Origin: Lamellibrachia satsuma
Lineage: Eukaryota; Annelida; Polychaeta; Sabellida; Siboglinidae
Assembly: GCA_033239005.1 (NCBI GenBank)
Contig: BSQZ01000052.1
Span: 447,001 to 511,000, forward strand
Reading direction: 5' to 3'
DNA: 64,000 bases
Positions within the stretch are counted from its first letter, which is position 1. The number at the start of each line of letters is the position of its first letter. Positions 50,843-62,300 of the stretch are shown here, one piece after another. The position numbers and the translations under genes were made by a program. Under the pieces are notes generated by a model that was not told the origin of the DNA, ran no database searches, and was given only the letters and a program-made list of their open reading frames with translations.

Positions 50843-51915
50843 CAGGGGCGTAGCCTGGCATAAATATATGTGGAAGCATACATCTAAGAGGGTGTCCGTT
50901 TTAAAGCAACCTGCAATCATTTGCAATCTTGTGCATTTTGAAGTGAAAATAAAACACCAGTAATATAGAGTGCCCCTCTCTCCATAGAGAAAAATATAAC
51001 CCATCTACCCAACACCCATCCCTGGTAAAACCTTCATTATGTCAAATGTCTAACAAGGACTTCAGTGTGCTAGGATGTTGCAGTTTGTTGAGATTGTTTG
51101 TACAGTTGCAATTGGCTAAACAGACTTGCAAACAAGAAAATACAACGTACAGTGACAAATAAGAATTACAACATACAATGATACACCAGAAATAATACAA
51201 GAAAATGCAATGTAGGGCCTACTGACCGTACACGTTCACCCGAGCAAACAAATAGTGACATCCAAATACTTTCCACCAAATTAGTAACCAACAGTTCTAG
51301 AGATGTGATCATGTGAATAGTCAGGTCTGATTGTACATCTGGTGAACTTTCTCAAAAAGTGATGAATTGTTTCCGCATCCGAAAACAATCTCGTCAAGAT
51401 TAACCCGACCGTGGTGTCCCATTCCATACTGAGCATAATTATATGAACAGGTCTGTTCTGGTTCATCGTGGATCGGTGCTCATCCTCGATCAGTTTCATT
51501 TTGGAAAAGGACCTCTCACCGCTACAATTACTTATCATCAAAGTCAGATGACATATATGCCTCCACATCACTGAAAACATCCCCGAGTCAGAGGTTTTAA
51601 TGTTCACTCGACCTTCATCACTTTGGGCCGCTGTCACATTCACGACCTGAACATCACTTGAATAGCGATCGGAGTCCGACTAAAGGAAAGCGAAACTATA
51701 CTCTAAGCGGATAAATAGATGGATTTTGTGGAGGCCGCTTTATGTGTGTGCGTGCGTGTGCGCGTGTGCGCGTGTGCGCGTGTGCGCGTGCGCGTGTGTG
51801 CGTGTGTGGGGGAGGGGGGGACAGTGCCTCTGGTATCAAAGGATTCGCGCTTGCACTCCACAATAGATGACAACCAGATTAGGGATGGACCATTCCATTT
51901 CCGGGGGCGGTTGGA
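50843..51915 (-). mobile_element. hAT transposon relic, copy B (transposase C-terminus)
   Basis: Begins CAGGGGCGTAGCCTGGC like copy A. The minus strand at 51,281-51,643 encodes LTLMISNCSGERSFSKMKLI then MNQNRPVHIIMLSMEWD, the C-terminal dimerisation region (CSGERSFSKLK motif) of hAT/ZMYM1-like transposases. It shares the CAGATTAGGGATGGACC stretch (about 51,870) with copy A. A GT/GC-rich microsatellite (51,742-51,810) interrupts it. It lies between PLCG and ANLN. Confidence 0.82.
51742..51812. repeat. GTGC-type microsatellite
   Basis: Alternating GTGTGCGCGTGTGCGC, a Z-DNA-prone alternating purine-pyrimidine tract, followed by a short G run. Confidence 0.95.
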
Positions 51916-52419
51916 TTAAAACAAATATTTGTATTGCCACGAAATGAAAAAATATTAGTTTACCATATTGACGTGAAAGCACGTGCGTACATGCGTATGG
52001 TTATCTTCGCGCCTGGCGACGACCATGTTAATAATTTTGATGATGGCGAATCACACACTGGCGACAACAGCATGATGCTGTGTACGTATTAGGCCTGCAT
52101 TATCATTGATAGCGAGACAAAAATCATGGTTTTGGGCATAAAAGTTACTAACACATAACCATTTGCAACTTCAATAAGGAATATAACACCAGTGGTTTAC
52201 TAAGAAAACTTTGTTGAACACACAACATTTTAAGTGTATGTGCTGCGTCATACTGTTGGGTAACCCTACGTTATGAGTGCGTATTGTCTGGCATTCGATC
52301 CCATAACACTGTGCACGACATGATTACCCCAGCACATGACGCAATTGAAGCGCGTAATCCGTAGCGTTTGGCGTTAAACGTCATCCGCCATTAACAAACA
52401 GTATAGGATTGTACGCAAC

Positions 52420-52445
52420 CACGTGACAACGACGCCGCATATAAA
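52420..52445 (+). promoter_or_regulatory. E-box and TATA box (candidate promoter)
   Basis: CACGTG at 52,420 and CATATAAACG (TATA box at 52,440) precede a possible mini-exon by about 60 bp. The spacing would fit transcription start near 52,470. Motif inference only. Confidence 0.35.
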
Positions 52446-52504
52446 CGACCTTACACAATATGTATTGTGAGCTCTATACGAAAGTGATATATCTTACACA
52501 CACA

Positions 52505-52538
52505 ATGAAAGCGAGTATGCTCGTCATGACAGCTGGTT
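52505..52538 (+). CDS. Candidate first exon of a small secreted-peptide gene
   Basis: An ATG in good context (CACAATGAAA) opens MKASMLVMTAG, and the sequence then meets a consensus donor GTGAGTAA. A lysine followed by a hydrophobic run is typical for the beginning of a signal peptide, and signal-peptide exons are often this short. I could not find a continuing exon within the intergenic space. Speculative. Confidence 0.25.
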
Positions 52539-52627
52539 GTGAGTAAATAGTTAATTATATTACATATTACATATATAAAAACTATGGAAAGAAAGAACAG
52601 AAAGAGTCGATCGACAATACTGTAACT

Positions 52628-52695
52628 GTACCTCTCTCTCCCTCTCTCCCTCCCTCCTTCCCTCCCTCCCTCCCTCCCGCCCCTCTCCCTCTCTA
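52628..52695. repeat. CT-rich low-complexity tract (CTCTCTCCCTCC)
   Basis: A pure pyrimidine run of about 60 bp on the plus strand. Confidence 0.95.
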
Positions 52696-53261
52696 TGGCG
52701 TTTGCAAAAAACGGTGTTTTTCAAATTTCGAAACATCATATCTCTGGTTATGATGACGCTACACCAATGAAGTTTTGATTGATGTGCTCCGTGTATACAC
52801 TAGCTCTGGTTTTAGTGTGATCTTGATGTAAATGTATTCTTTTATCAATAATGTTTTTTAATATGAAGTAATATCAATACATTAAATATCTCTTCGTAGT
52901 CGCATAGTATGAGGTGTTGTAGATAAGAAACTGAAAGAATTGCATTGACACCTGAATTATTGCAGGAATTACAGTGTTTCCATGCTATATTTGTGATATT
53001 TAGTGGCCATCTTTGTTTGTTGCCATGGAAACGGGAGTCTGGCAGAAACAATTTCAATATGTGTTTGACTCAGTATGACCCACTCTACAGTTTGGGCTAA
53101 AACAATTGCATTAGCTATACAATTTATAAAAAGTCATCCATTTGGTGGTCTCCCCAACTATAACGCCAAGCGTGAAATCATAGAACCACAGAATATGTGA
53201 TAACAAATGATTCGCCAGATGGCGCTAATTGAAGTAATCCCGTGACTGCGCGAGATTCCAA

Positions 53262-53275
53262 CCGCCAAATTTAAA
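53262..53275. promoter_or_regulatory. E2F-like and CHR-like motifs upstream of ANLN
   Basis: CCGCCAAA (TTTGGCGG on the reverse strand, E2F-like) directly joined to TTTAAA (CHR-like), about 105 bp upstream of the ANLN start codon. Vertebrate late cell-cycle genes, including anillin-type cytokinesis genes, are typically controlled through E2F and CHR elements bound by DREAM/MuvB. Here it is a motif match only. Confidence 0.45.
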
Positions 53276-53377
53276 ATTTTCAACGAACTGGATGTCCATC
53301 GCCGCATCGGCATGTTGCTCGAGTAATCGGGTAAGAATAACGAAAATTACGACGTGAAAGTGACTGATTTCTGAAAG

Positions 53378-53395
53378 ATGGATCCGTACACTGAG
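53378..53395 (+). CDS. ANLN: ANLN exon 1 (6 codons)
   Basis: ATG to the donor encodes only MDPYTE, phase 0, donor GTTAGT. The vertebrate protein starts MDPFTE and the next residues here come from exon 2, so the tiny first coding exon is supported by homology rather than length. Confidence 0.9.
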
Positions 53396-56300
53396 GTTAG
53401 TATTAGAATGTTATGTTGCGGTTAATAATCATGTTCTATTTGTAACATACAAAAATGATTTTGAGGCCGTCTTCATTAACTGTATACGACTGTTTTTTTT
53501 CAATGTTGTTTATTTACGAGTGTCGGCTAAGTTATGCGAGTTCTAAAAGTTTTCACGTATAATTTATATTTGCAGAAACGAATGTTGTATTTTATTTGTC
53601 ACGTTTTGATATACAAACTAATTTACGTCGTACACAATGACATTCAGTAAACAATTTCAAAGCAAAATATAATTACTGTCATAACTTAGTTAGTAAAGGG
53701 GAATGTATCATAATGGGAGATTTTAACCATGGACACATACAATGGAATTCTCTAGAGAGCACAGGGATTGAGGATCAACAATTTCTTGTTTAATCCAGGA
53801 TAGCTTTCTTACTCAGCACGTACTAGAACCAACCAGGGGAGAAAATGTATTAGATATAGTTTTGTCATCACAAAAAGAATTAGTGGACAATGTAAACATA
53901 TTTGAACCATTGGGTAATAGTGACCATAATCAAACACATTTTGACATCAATGTAAAATCAAAAAGTAAAAATAAGAAAACGTACAAGAGAAACTTCCACA
54001 AAGGTAACTACAAAGATCTGAAAAAATACTTAGCAAAGCTAGATTGGAATAACATGCTGATGAATAAGACCGCAATTGAATGTTGGAATATTCTAAAATA
54101 TGAAATTGAGAGTATCATCGATAAATTTGTTCCCTTCCAAAAACAACGAAAACGGTGTAGAAAGAAACACTTGTCAAAAGAGGCAATTAGAAAAATAATG
54201 CTAAAACAAACTATGTGGAGGGTTTATAGGAGTACCAGAAAGGAAGAAGACTATGCAAAATACAAAGAGGCACTTAATGCAGCTACAACTGAAATCAGAC
54301 AATCTAAAAGAAGCTATGAGCAAAAACTGGCATGTAACATAAAAAATGACAACAAGAGTTTTTATGCATATGTCAGGAGTAAACAAAACGTACAAGACAA
54401 GGTTGGACCTCTAGAAGACAGTGCTGGAAATATAATATCACAGGGGTTTTTAATGGCGGAAGACCTAAATGGTTACTTCAGTTCAGTGTATACCAAAGAA
54501 GATATTAGTTCATTACCAGTTGCTGATGCTAAATTTCAGGGGGCTAAATCTGACTATTTAGGACCGTTAGTTGTAATTCCAGAATTGGTAGCTAAGAAAA
54601 TAAAGGCAATGAAGGATAACAAATCACCGGGAGTGGATGGGATTCCTCCAAAATTACTAATGGAAACAGTAGATCAAATCAGTATACCACTTGCAAGAGT
54701 ATTCAACTTGTCATTAAAAGAGGGAGTTGTTCCGTTTGAATGGAAAGAAGCAAACATCATACCATTATTTAAAAAGGGTTCGAGAAATAAGTCAGAGAAC
54801 TACAGACCAGTGAGTTTAACGTCAGTGATTTGTAAATTATTAGAAAGGTTAATTAAAGACCATATGGTGGACTTCCTCGTTAAGCATAAATTATTAAATT
54901 CATCTCAACATGGATTCCTTAAAGCGAGGTCATGCTTAACAAATATGTTATGTTTTTTCGAAGAAATCACTAAGTGGATAGACGTGGGATCGCCAGTAGA
55001 TATTATCTACTTAGATTTTCAGAAAGCTTTTGACAAAGTGCCACTTCAAAGATTACTACTTAAATTAAAAGCCCATGGTATCGGGGATAGCATAACTGAC
55101 TGGATAGAACAATGGCTGACTGACAGAAGACAACAAGTTGTAGTAGATGGAGAAGTTTCAAATTGGAAATCGGTTTTGAGTGGGGTACCTCAAGGATCAG
55201 TATTAGGACCTGTATTATTCTAAATTTATATCAATGACTTGGATGACAGTATAACAAGTAACGTACTGAAATTTGCGGATGACACAAAACTGTTTAGAAA
55301 GGTTAATACTGATGGTGATAAACAACATTTACAAAACGATCTAGACATATTAGTGAAATGGTCTGAGAAATGGCAGATGCTGTTCAATTTTTGGAAATGT
55401 AAATGCCTACATACAGGACATGGGAACTTGAATGTAAACTATAAAATGGGAGATACTGTTCTGGGTACTACTGTAAAAGAAAAGGACTTAGGAGTTACAA
55501 TAAGCGCTGATATGAAAGTTTCAGAGCAGTGTGGTATTGCAGCTTCAAAGGGTAATCAAATTCTTGGATTGATTAGAAGAAACATAACATACAAGGGAAA
55601 AAAGTTAATTATACCTCTTTATAAAGCAATAGTTAGACCTCATTTAGAATACTGTATACAAGCATGGAGACCATATCGTAAGAAGGATATAGATACGCTT
55701 GAACGCATACAAAGGAGAGCAACTAAAATGATTCCAGAACTTAGAGACCTTAGTTATGAAGAACGCCTGAAAGAATGTGGTTTAACAACTCTAAAGACAA
55801 GGAGGTTAAGAGGAGATCAGATTGAAGTTTTTAAGATATTGAATGGGTATGAAAATATTGATAGAAATATGTTTTTCTCACTCAAGAAGGATAGCAGAAC
55901 TAGAGGACATGAGGTAAAATTAGTAAAGGATCAATGTAGATTGGACATCAGGAAGCACTCGTTCTCACAGAGGACAATAAATGAATGGAACAAATTGTCT
56001 ACAGATTGTGTAACTGCTAGCAGCGTGAATATGTTTAAAAACAAGGTTGACACATATCTCAGGAGGGCGGGTTATAAGTAGATGAACAGTGTTGGACTCT
56101 CGATAAGCCAATGGCTTCCTTGTCCACTTGCCATCTGGGCCTTTGGCTTGGATGGCAAATCTTGTTAAACTTACATAAGTATAACCCAAACCCGTTCAAG
56201 GTATGAGCAATGAAAAACCGCTATGAAGATGGGTTCCAAATCCAAGGCAAAACAAAACGGATAAAAGTCAATTGGGTGATTTATAAACGTCAATCAAGAA

Positions 56301-59300
56301 TAAAGATAAAAAATATCCATTTGTGTAGTTTGACTGGTCAAAAATAAGTGCCAGCTACCAATGTCAATGGCATGTACAAATGTAAAGCATTATCTCCTGT
56401 TAACCCATCTAACTGAAAATTCTGTATAGACAGTTGAGACTTGAGCCTTGGATTTGGTCATACAGGGAGAGATTTGACAGTTGAAATTTTGGCCAGATGT
56501 GCTGCGTCCAACCGCATGAATATCCAAACATTTAGAAAATACAAACACACAGAATCTCGACAGTAGAGTCAACGAGCAGCTTTTCATCGTTATATTTAAT
56601 GTTATACTCATAACTGGGTAACTATATCTATGAGTAAATACCTGCCAGGTGACCAGACTGAGACATTTTTTCCAAACATGTTCTTTGTGATAGCTGATGC
56701 GATCTTTGAATGTGATTGTGTACAATATACATGGATTAAAAAAAAATATTTTGCATGCCTTTCATAGTAGATTCATTGTTGTAGCGATTGCTGGAGCGTA
56801 CGCGGCAGCGGAGAGAGGCACTGGAGAAGAAGATGGCTGAAGGATCTTCACCAAGCAGGAAGCGGTCTAGCCCACTGGCTGTTAGCCAGAGAGAGAATTT
56901 GCGCGACCCAAATGTCAACGATGGTTAGTGAGTTACTGAAAGACGTGTAACTTCCCTCTTAGTCAACTGCTCTGTAGATGATCGTGTTCCTCTGGCAGTA
57001 TGTGTGCCTTTGTTTTGATGCAAGTGTTACAAATGATGTCACAGCATATTTAACAAGATTTAACAAGATTGCCATCTCGAACAACAAGTTCCAGATGGCA
57101 AGTGGACAAGGAAGGCATTGGCTTATCGAGAGTCCAACAATTTTCTCATCTATGTGTAGCCCGCCCTTATCAGATATCTGTCTGTTCTATTTTTAAACAT
57201 ATTCACACTAGCATTAACACAATCATTTGGCAGTTTGTTCCATTCATTTATCACCCTATGTGAGAAAGAGTACTTTCTCATGTCCAACCTACATTGCTCT
57301 TTAGCTAATGCTGCTTTGTGTCCTCTGGTTCTACTGCCTTCTTTAAGTTTGAAGAACATATTCCTATCAACATCTTCATAACCGTTCACTATTTTAAACA
57401 CTTCAATTTGGCTACAATCAGAATATGGTTTAAGTTGGGGAAAACCTGAAATTCTCACATAATATTTTTTTCAAATGACCAATTATTAATAACTAGAAAT
57501 AACACAATTTAAAGAAAAAGGTTTTATGCAAATCAAACTTCATTTTCAAAATGTTATGCTATTTGATATCTGTACACAGGACTTCATTAACAATAAAATA
57601 TAATTATCATTTCTTGTTTTAACAAATATCCAGTAGATCTCTGAAAAAAAATGGAATAGCCCATACAGTGTATATATTTTATGAATTGTTAATTTCTTTT
57701 GTGGATCCAATTGCGAGTACTTTATTCCCGGTGAACTAGGCCTTGTGCCTATCGTCGAATTTTGAGGTTTGACTACCAAAAATGAGGGCAATGTGCCACT
57801 ATATTTTTTCTGTTAGCCTAGTGTGTTGCCTGTCTGAAACAATGTGATGGACATCGTCGGAGTTCCACAGCTAAACTAATTTTTTAGCATACCTCATTTG
57901 GCTGTAACTTTTAATTGGCACATGTTCAGTATGTCATTTGGCATATCCTAATGTACACTAAATGAAAATTGGTTCACTAAGCATTGAGAAAATATCTAAG
58001 AAATGTGCCATTTTCACAAAAAAATTCAAATTTTATCCAAGAAACATGTGATTCATATGTTAATGTATACCAAATATGTATAATACATCAGTTATAGTTA
58101 CTCTCGAGTGCCAAATAATCGTATAGTGCCGAATAACCGTATAGGGTGGCACATTGTTCAAAACAAATAATAGTATAGTGTGAAAAAGTCACTTGTATAT
58201 TTTTTTTAAGCGCCGAATAATTTTTCTTACTCAACGGGAAGTCAAGGCGTCCCTAGAAAACTAGGCGGATCGCGGGTTATTTTTGATTTTTTTTGCTGAA
58301 TATGCATAAACTTTGTGCACATTCGCATCACCGCAGATATAGTAACCACGTTTTATAAAACCTGGAAAATTTTCTGTTTTAAAATGGACATTTCTGGGGA
58401 AACTGCCATCAGCCGGTTACGACCGATTTGAGGCGCTGCACCCGGCGACCATTTACGGTCGGTTTATGCGGTGATAATGGCGTTTTAACTAATATACCAT
58501 GTCGAGCGCCAGAGAACTAAGAATTCTAATCGATTAATTTAATCGTGGAAATTAAATGGTCCAACACTTCGGGATCAAAATCTAAAATCCTCAGAAGCAC
58601 TTGATACCACTATATTCACAACTGTCGTTTGAAAGGATGAAAACTTAGCCGTCAGAGGGAGCCACGTGCCGCTCCACTTGGTAGCAAGGAATTTTATCGC
58701 GAGCGGTAAACCGCTCCTTGGATGATTGATTAGCGCTAGCAACAGGGAGTGAGAATGATTCATCTCCTAAAATGATACCCTGCATAATTTGCCACGATTA
58801 TCGGAGAATATAGACTGGCACAAATGTTAAAATTTAATAATAGTATAGTGCCGTATAGGGTGGCATTTTTCATCAAATAAATATGCGTATAGGGACGTTT
58901 ATTCGACACTCAAGAGTAGGAGTAATCCATAATAAATGGGCTATAATATTTTTTATATTCAGATACACCTTTATGACTGTGTGCATTAAGAATAAGAGCC
59001 AAAGCAATACTACAACAAGCCCCATTAATTGAGAATTATGGTATTCTGCATATAACAGTGTCTCTGTATGGCGGATATTATTTACAGAAAACGTTACAGT
59101 GATACATGCACAGTATGAATGATTCACAATGCTCTACATCATAAACCAAAAGTACATATTCACTGTGAAATATGTTATATAGTATGCATTCATTCCCATC
59201 AAACCATAAAAATATAATAAATGTGAAAGTCAGTCATGCAGACCTTGGGAAGGCGCGAATAAAGAAAGACGAGTCCGATGTTGCTTGCTTGGTTGATCTC

Positions 59301-62300
59301 TTGGAAAACAACTGGACGAACCCCTTTGGCAGTGATCCATCAGATCTTATTAGTATATCTACTGGGGCAGTTGCTACACCTGAGGTTTCCACTGGCCTCC
59401 TCACAGCCCACAAACAGGGAGAAGAAACATACACAGTTATTCCAGGGGCAGCAGCTTCAAAAGGGAGTGAGCTTCCATGTATAGTAACCACCGAGTGATG
59501 TTTGATGATGGAACGCAAAAATACACCACACCGTAATTGTAAGGTAATTTACTGCGAATGGTGAAGAATGGCAAGACACCCTGCATGGCTACAAGACAAA
59601 TTATTTATCAAACGTCTCCTAGTGTTAACTAAACATATCAAGTGTATACGTATTTGCATAACTGCTGATCTTTTAATACACATTAATTGATTAATATGGA
59701 TGTTCTAATAAGTATCCTAAATACCAAATCAGTGATAATCATGTCTTAAACATAGTAAATCATGTAACTGTCGACAATCATTTGTAATTACTATTATAAA
59801 AAGGACCTTCTGTCTATTACACATCTGTCTAGGTTTATGACAGTATAACATAATGACAGTGCATACCTGCTGCATACGTGTAGCTCTAACCCTGGGCTGG
59901 TACTTCACAGTCGCCCCCTCGTGGATAGATCTGCAAAGCATCGCAATAGTCACCCTTAACCTTTAGTCATAAGAGCTTACTTATCGCCAGCTTTACAGTA
60001 CAAAGTATCCACAGGCTATCACAACAGAATACGTAGATAGAGTACATAGGTACAGCACACTGTTAACACTGACATACATTCATTCCTAATAGAAAAATGT
60101 GCTACACTGAAACTGCTATCATAGCAATGTCAATTACAGCAATATGGCCGACACATGTGACATGATAATAATTATATAGTACAGTGTTCAAGTTCTGTGA
60201 CTTCAAGGTAGTTTTTTCCTGTAACAACTAATCTTGCTAATGCACTAGTCCATGCATAACTACTACTGATCTATCTAATATCTCTCTGGAGCGCAGTTAA
60301 TTTTTACTTCAAGTTGGCTGTTCCAACAAAAGTGCACCCGGTTACACATGACATGGTCAAAAAGTTCAACAGGGGTGAGATTTAGCAAGTCATGGAAGGT
60401 AGCCAGTCGGGCTACCAACCTTGCAAAGTTTATTCTGTTTATTAACATTCTGTTTATTTTTGCTGGGTGTAAGATATTGCAGCTCCGTATATATTTTGAG
60501 TCGCCATATGGGCTACTGAAGTACAAAAATTAAGTCGTCCGAAGCCAGTTTTGGGCGCTATTGGTGACAGGGCGACCGCTAAATCTCACCCCTACTCAAG
60601 GTGAAAAGAGATATGAAACAGAAAATGGCTAAAGGTCCGACTAAAGAAATTATCTTGAAGGCTGACCAAAAGTTGTTCAGGAATTTGGTTGTCCAAAACA
60701 GAAAACTTGTCATCCTCTTGGCCCATTGCTCTGGGCGCTAGCAAACAGTAATGGCACTATGAAGAAAAAAAACAAATAAAGCTGTTCTGTAGAAGCAACT
60801 AGAGACCAAAGTAAGGAAGTCCCTCAGCCATCTGCTACAGTCATAGATGCAATGGGACTCACCCAGAAACTTCACGTTGAGAATCGCACATTCAACGAAC
60901 TCTCTGATCACGTCTTTGCACAAATGATCCATGGAAGTGAGAGGGTTGATGTGGTATTTGATGTGTACCGAGATTACTCGATCAAAGCAGTCGAGTGTGC
61001 TCATTGGAAGATGGAGTCGCCTTCAGCAAGGCCATAAGATACAAAATTGGAGACAGCTAGCTCCTGGCATGTATGGAGAGCAAGAACAAACTCACTACTT
61101 TTCTAGCTGAGAACTGGAAAGACCAAGAGAAGAAAGCGAAGCTTGGAAACAGAAGTATGTTTGTCACGTGTGGTGATCTCTGCCTGAAACTTCCCCTAGG
61201 AAGTAGACAAGAATACGCATATTGCTGCATGTCAAACGTACTACAGGCAACTAACCAGCCCTGATCTGCATCACCGAAGACACTGATGTCTTCATCATTT
61301 TCCTCGCACTGAATGGAGATATCAACAGCAAAATCTTTATAAGATGTGGAACGAAATCATTGATCAGACATTTAAAATTTTGTGAAAAACCAAGCCTACA
61401 TAGTATCCATTGCAACATGCTAGTTCATTTGTGCAACTTGTATGTAGTTTTAATGAAATCATTAGACAAACTATTAAATTAGTTAATGCTTGTTCAAGCA
61501 TTAACTGAAGTGAAAATCAAAATGCTGAAAAATCATGATTTTCTTCCTTGGTAAAATTTTGCAATTTAGTCATGTGATCAGCGAGAGGATGGAAGTCATG
61601 CCCATGATCAGCATTGACCCACACAGGGTTTACTATTTTGGATATCCACTATTATGATCCTTACCAGATTTACCGACTAATGTCAATTCTTTCGTTGATT
61701 TGAAAAAAAAATTATTATGGATTACTCCTAACTATACCCAATGTATTATACATGTTTGGTATACATTAATATATGAATCACATCTGTTTCTTGGATAAAA
61801 TAAAAAAAAATTAACAGCACATTTCTTACATATTTCCTCAGTTATCTCAACACATAGTGAACCAATTTCCATTTAGTGTACATTAAGTAAGTAAGTACAT
61901 TAAGATATGCCCAGTGGCATACTGAACATATTTTGCTGAACATGCGCCTGTGCCTAAGACCAGCCGATTAAAACTTGCAGCCAAATTTAAGAGATATGCC
62001 AGCCATTTTGTAAAATGGCCACTGAAATTAGTTTTGCTGAGGACCGTCCATCACATTTTTTCAGACAGGCAACATGTTAGTTTACCTGAAAAACAGTGGG
62101 GTCTTGCTGTCTTTTTTGGTAGTCAAATGTCTGGCTCATGGGCTAAACCTAGTTTCTGTTTGCTCTGTGCTGCAGACACGTTTCACTTGACAGATGTTAA
62201 ACCTAACCCTGTTCCGAGACTACTGGCATTCAAACAATTTGTTTAAAAAAAATTATGTAACAAAATACTGATGTCTGAATGATGATGGCATATTTGCATG

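Larger units (their letters stand above)
57733..62155 (+). mobile_element. Probable DNA element with long inverted ends carrying a FEN-like gene
   Basis: 57,733-58,098 and 61,712-62,155 are gapped inverted copies of each other, e.g. TTGCCTGTCTGAAACAATGT on the left against the reverse complement of ACATTTTTTCAGACAGGCAA on the right. Between them lies the FEN-like family copy 2. The simplest reading is a transposon with about 400-bp terminal inverted repeats. No target-site duplication was found and the outer boundaries are blurred, so two separate inverted elements remain possible. Confidence 0.5.

Noticed and set aside
61950..62246. 98-codon plus-strand ORF upstream of ANLN exon 3
   Set aside because: It lies within the right arm of the inverted repeat, has no homology, and does not fit between ANLN exons 2 and 3, whose phases join directly.
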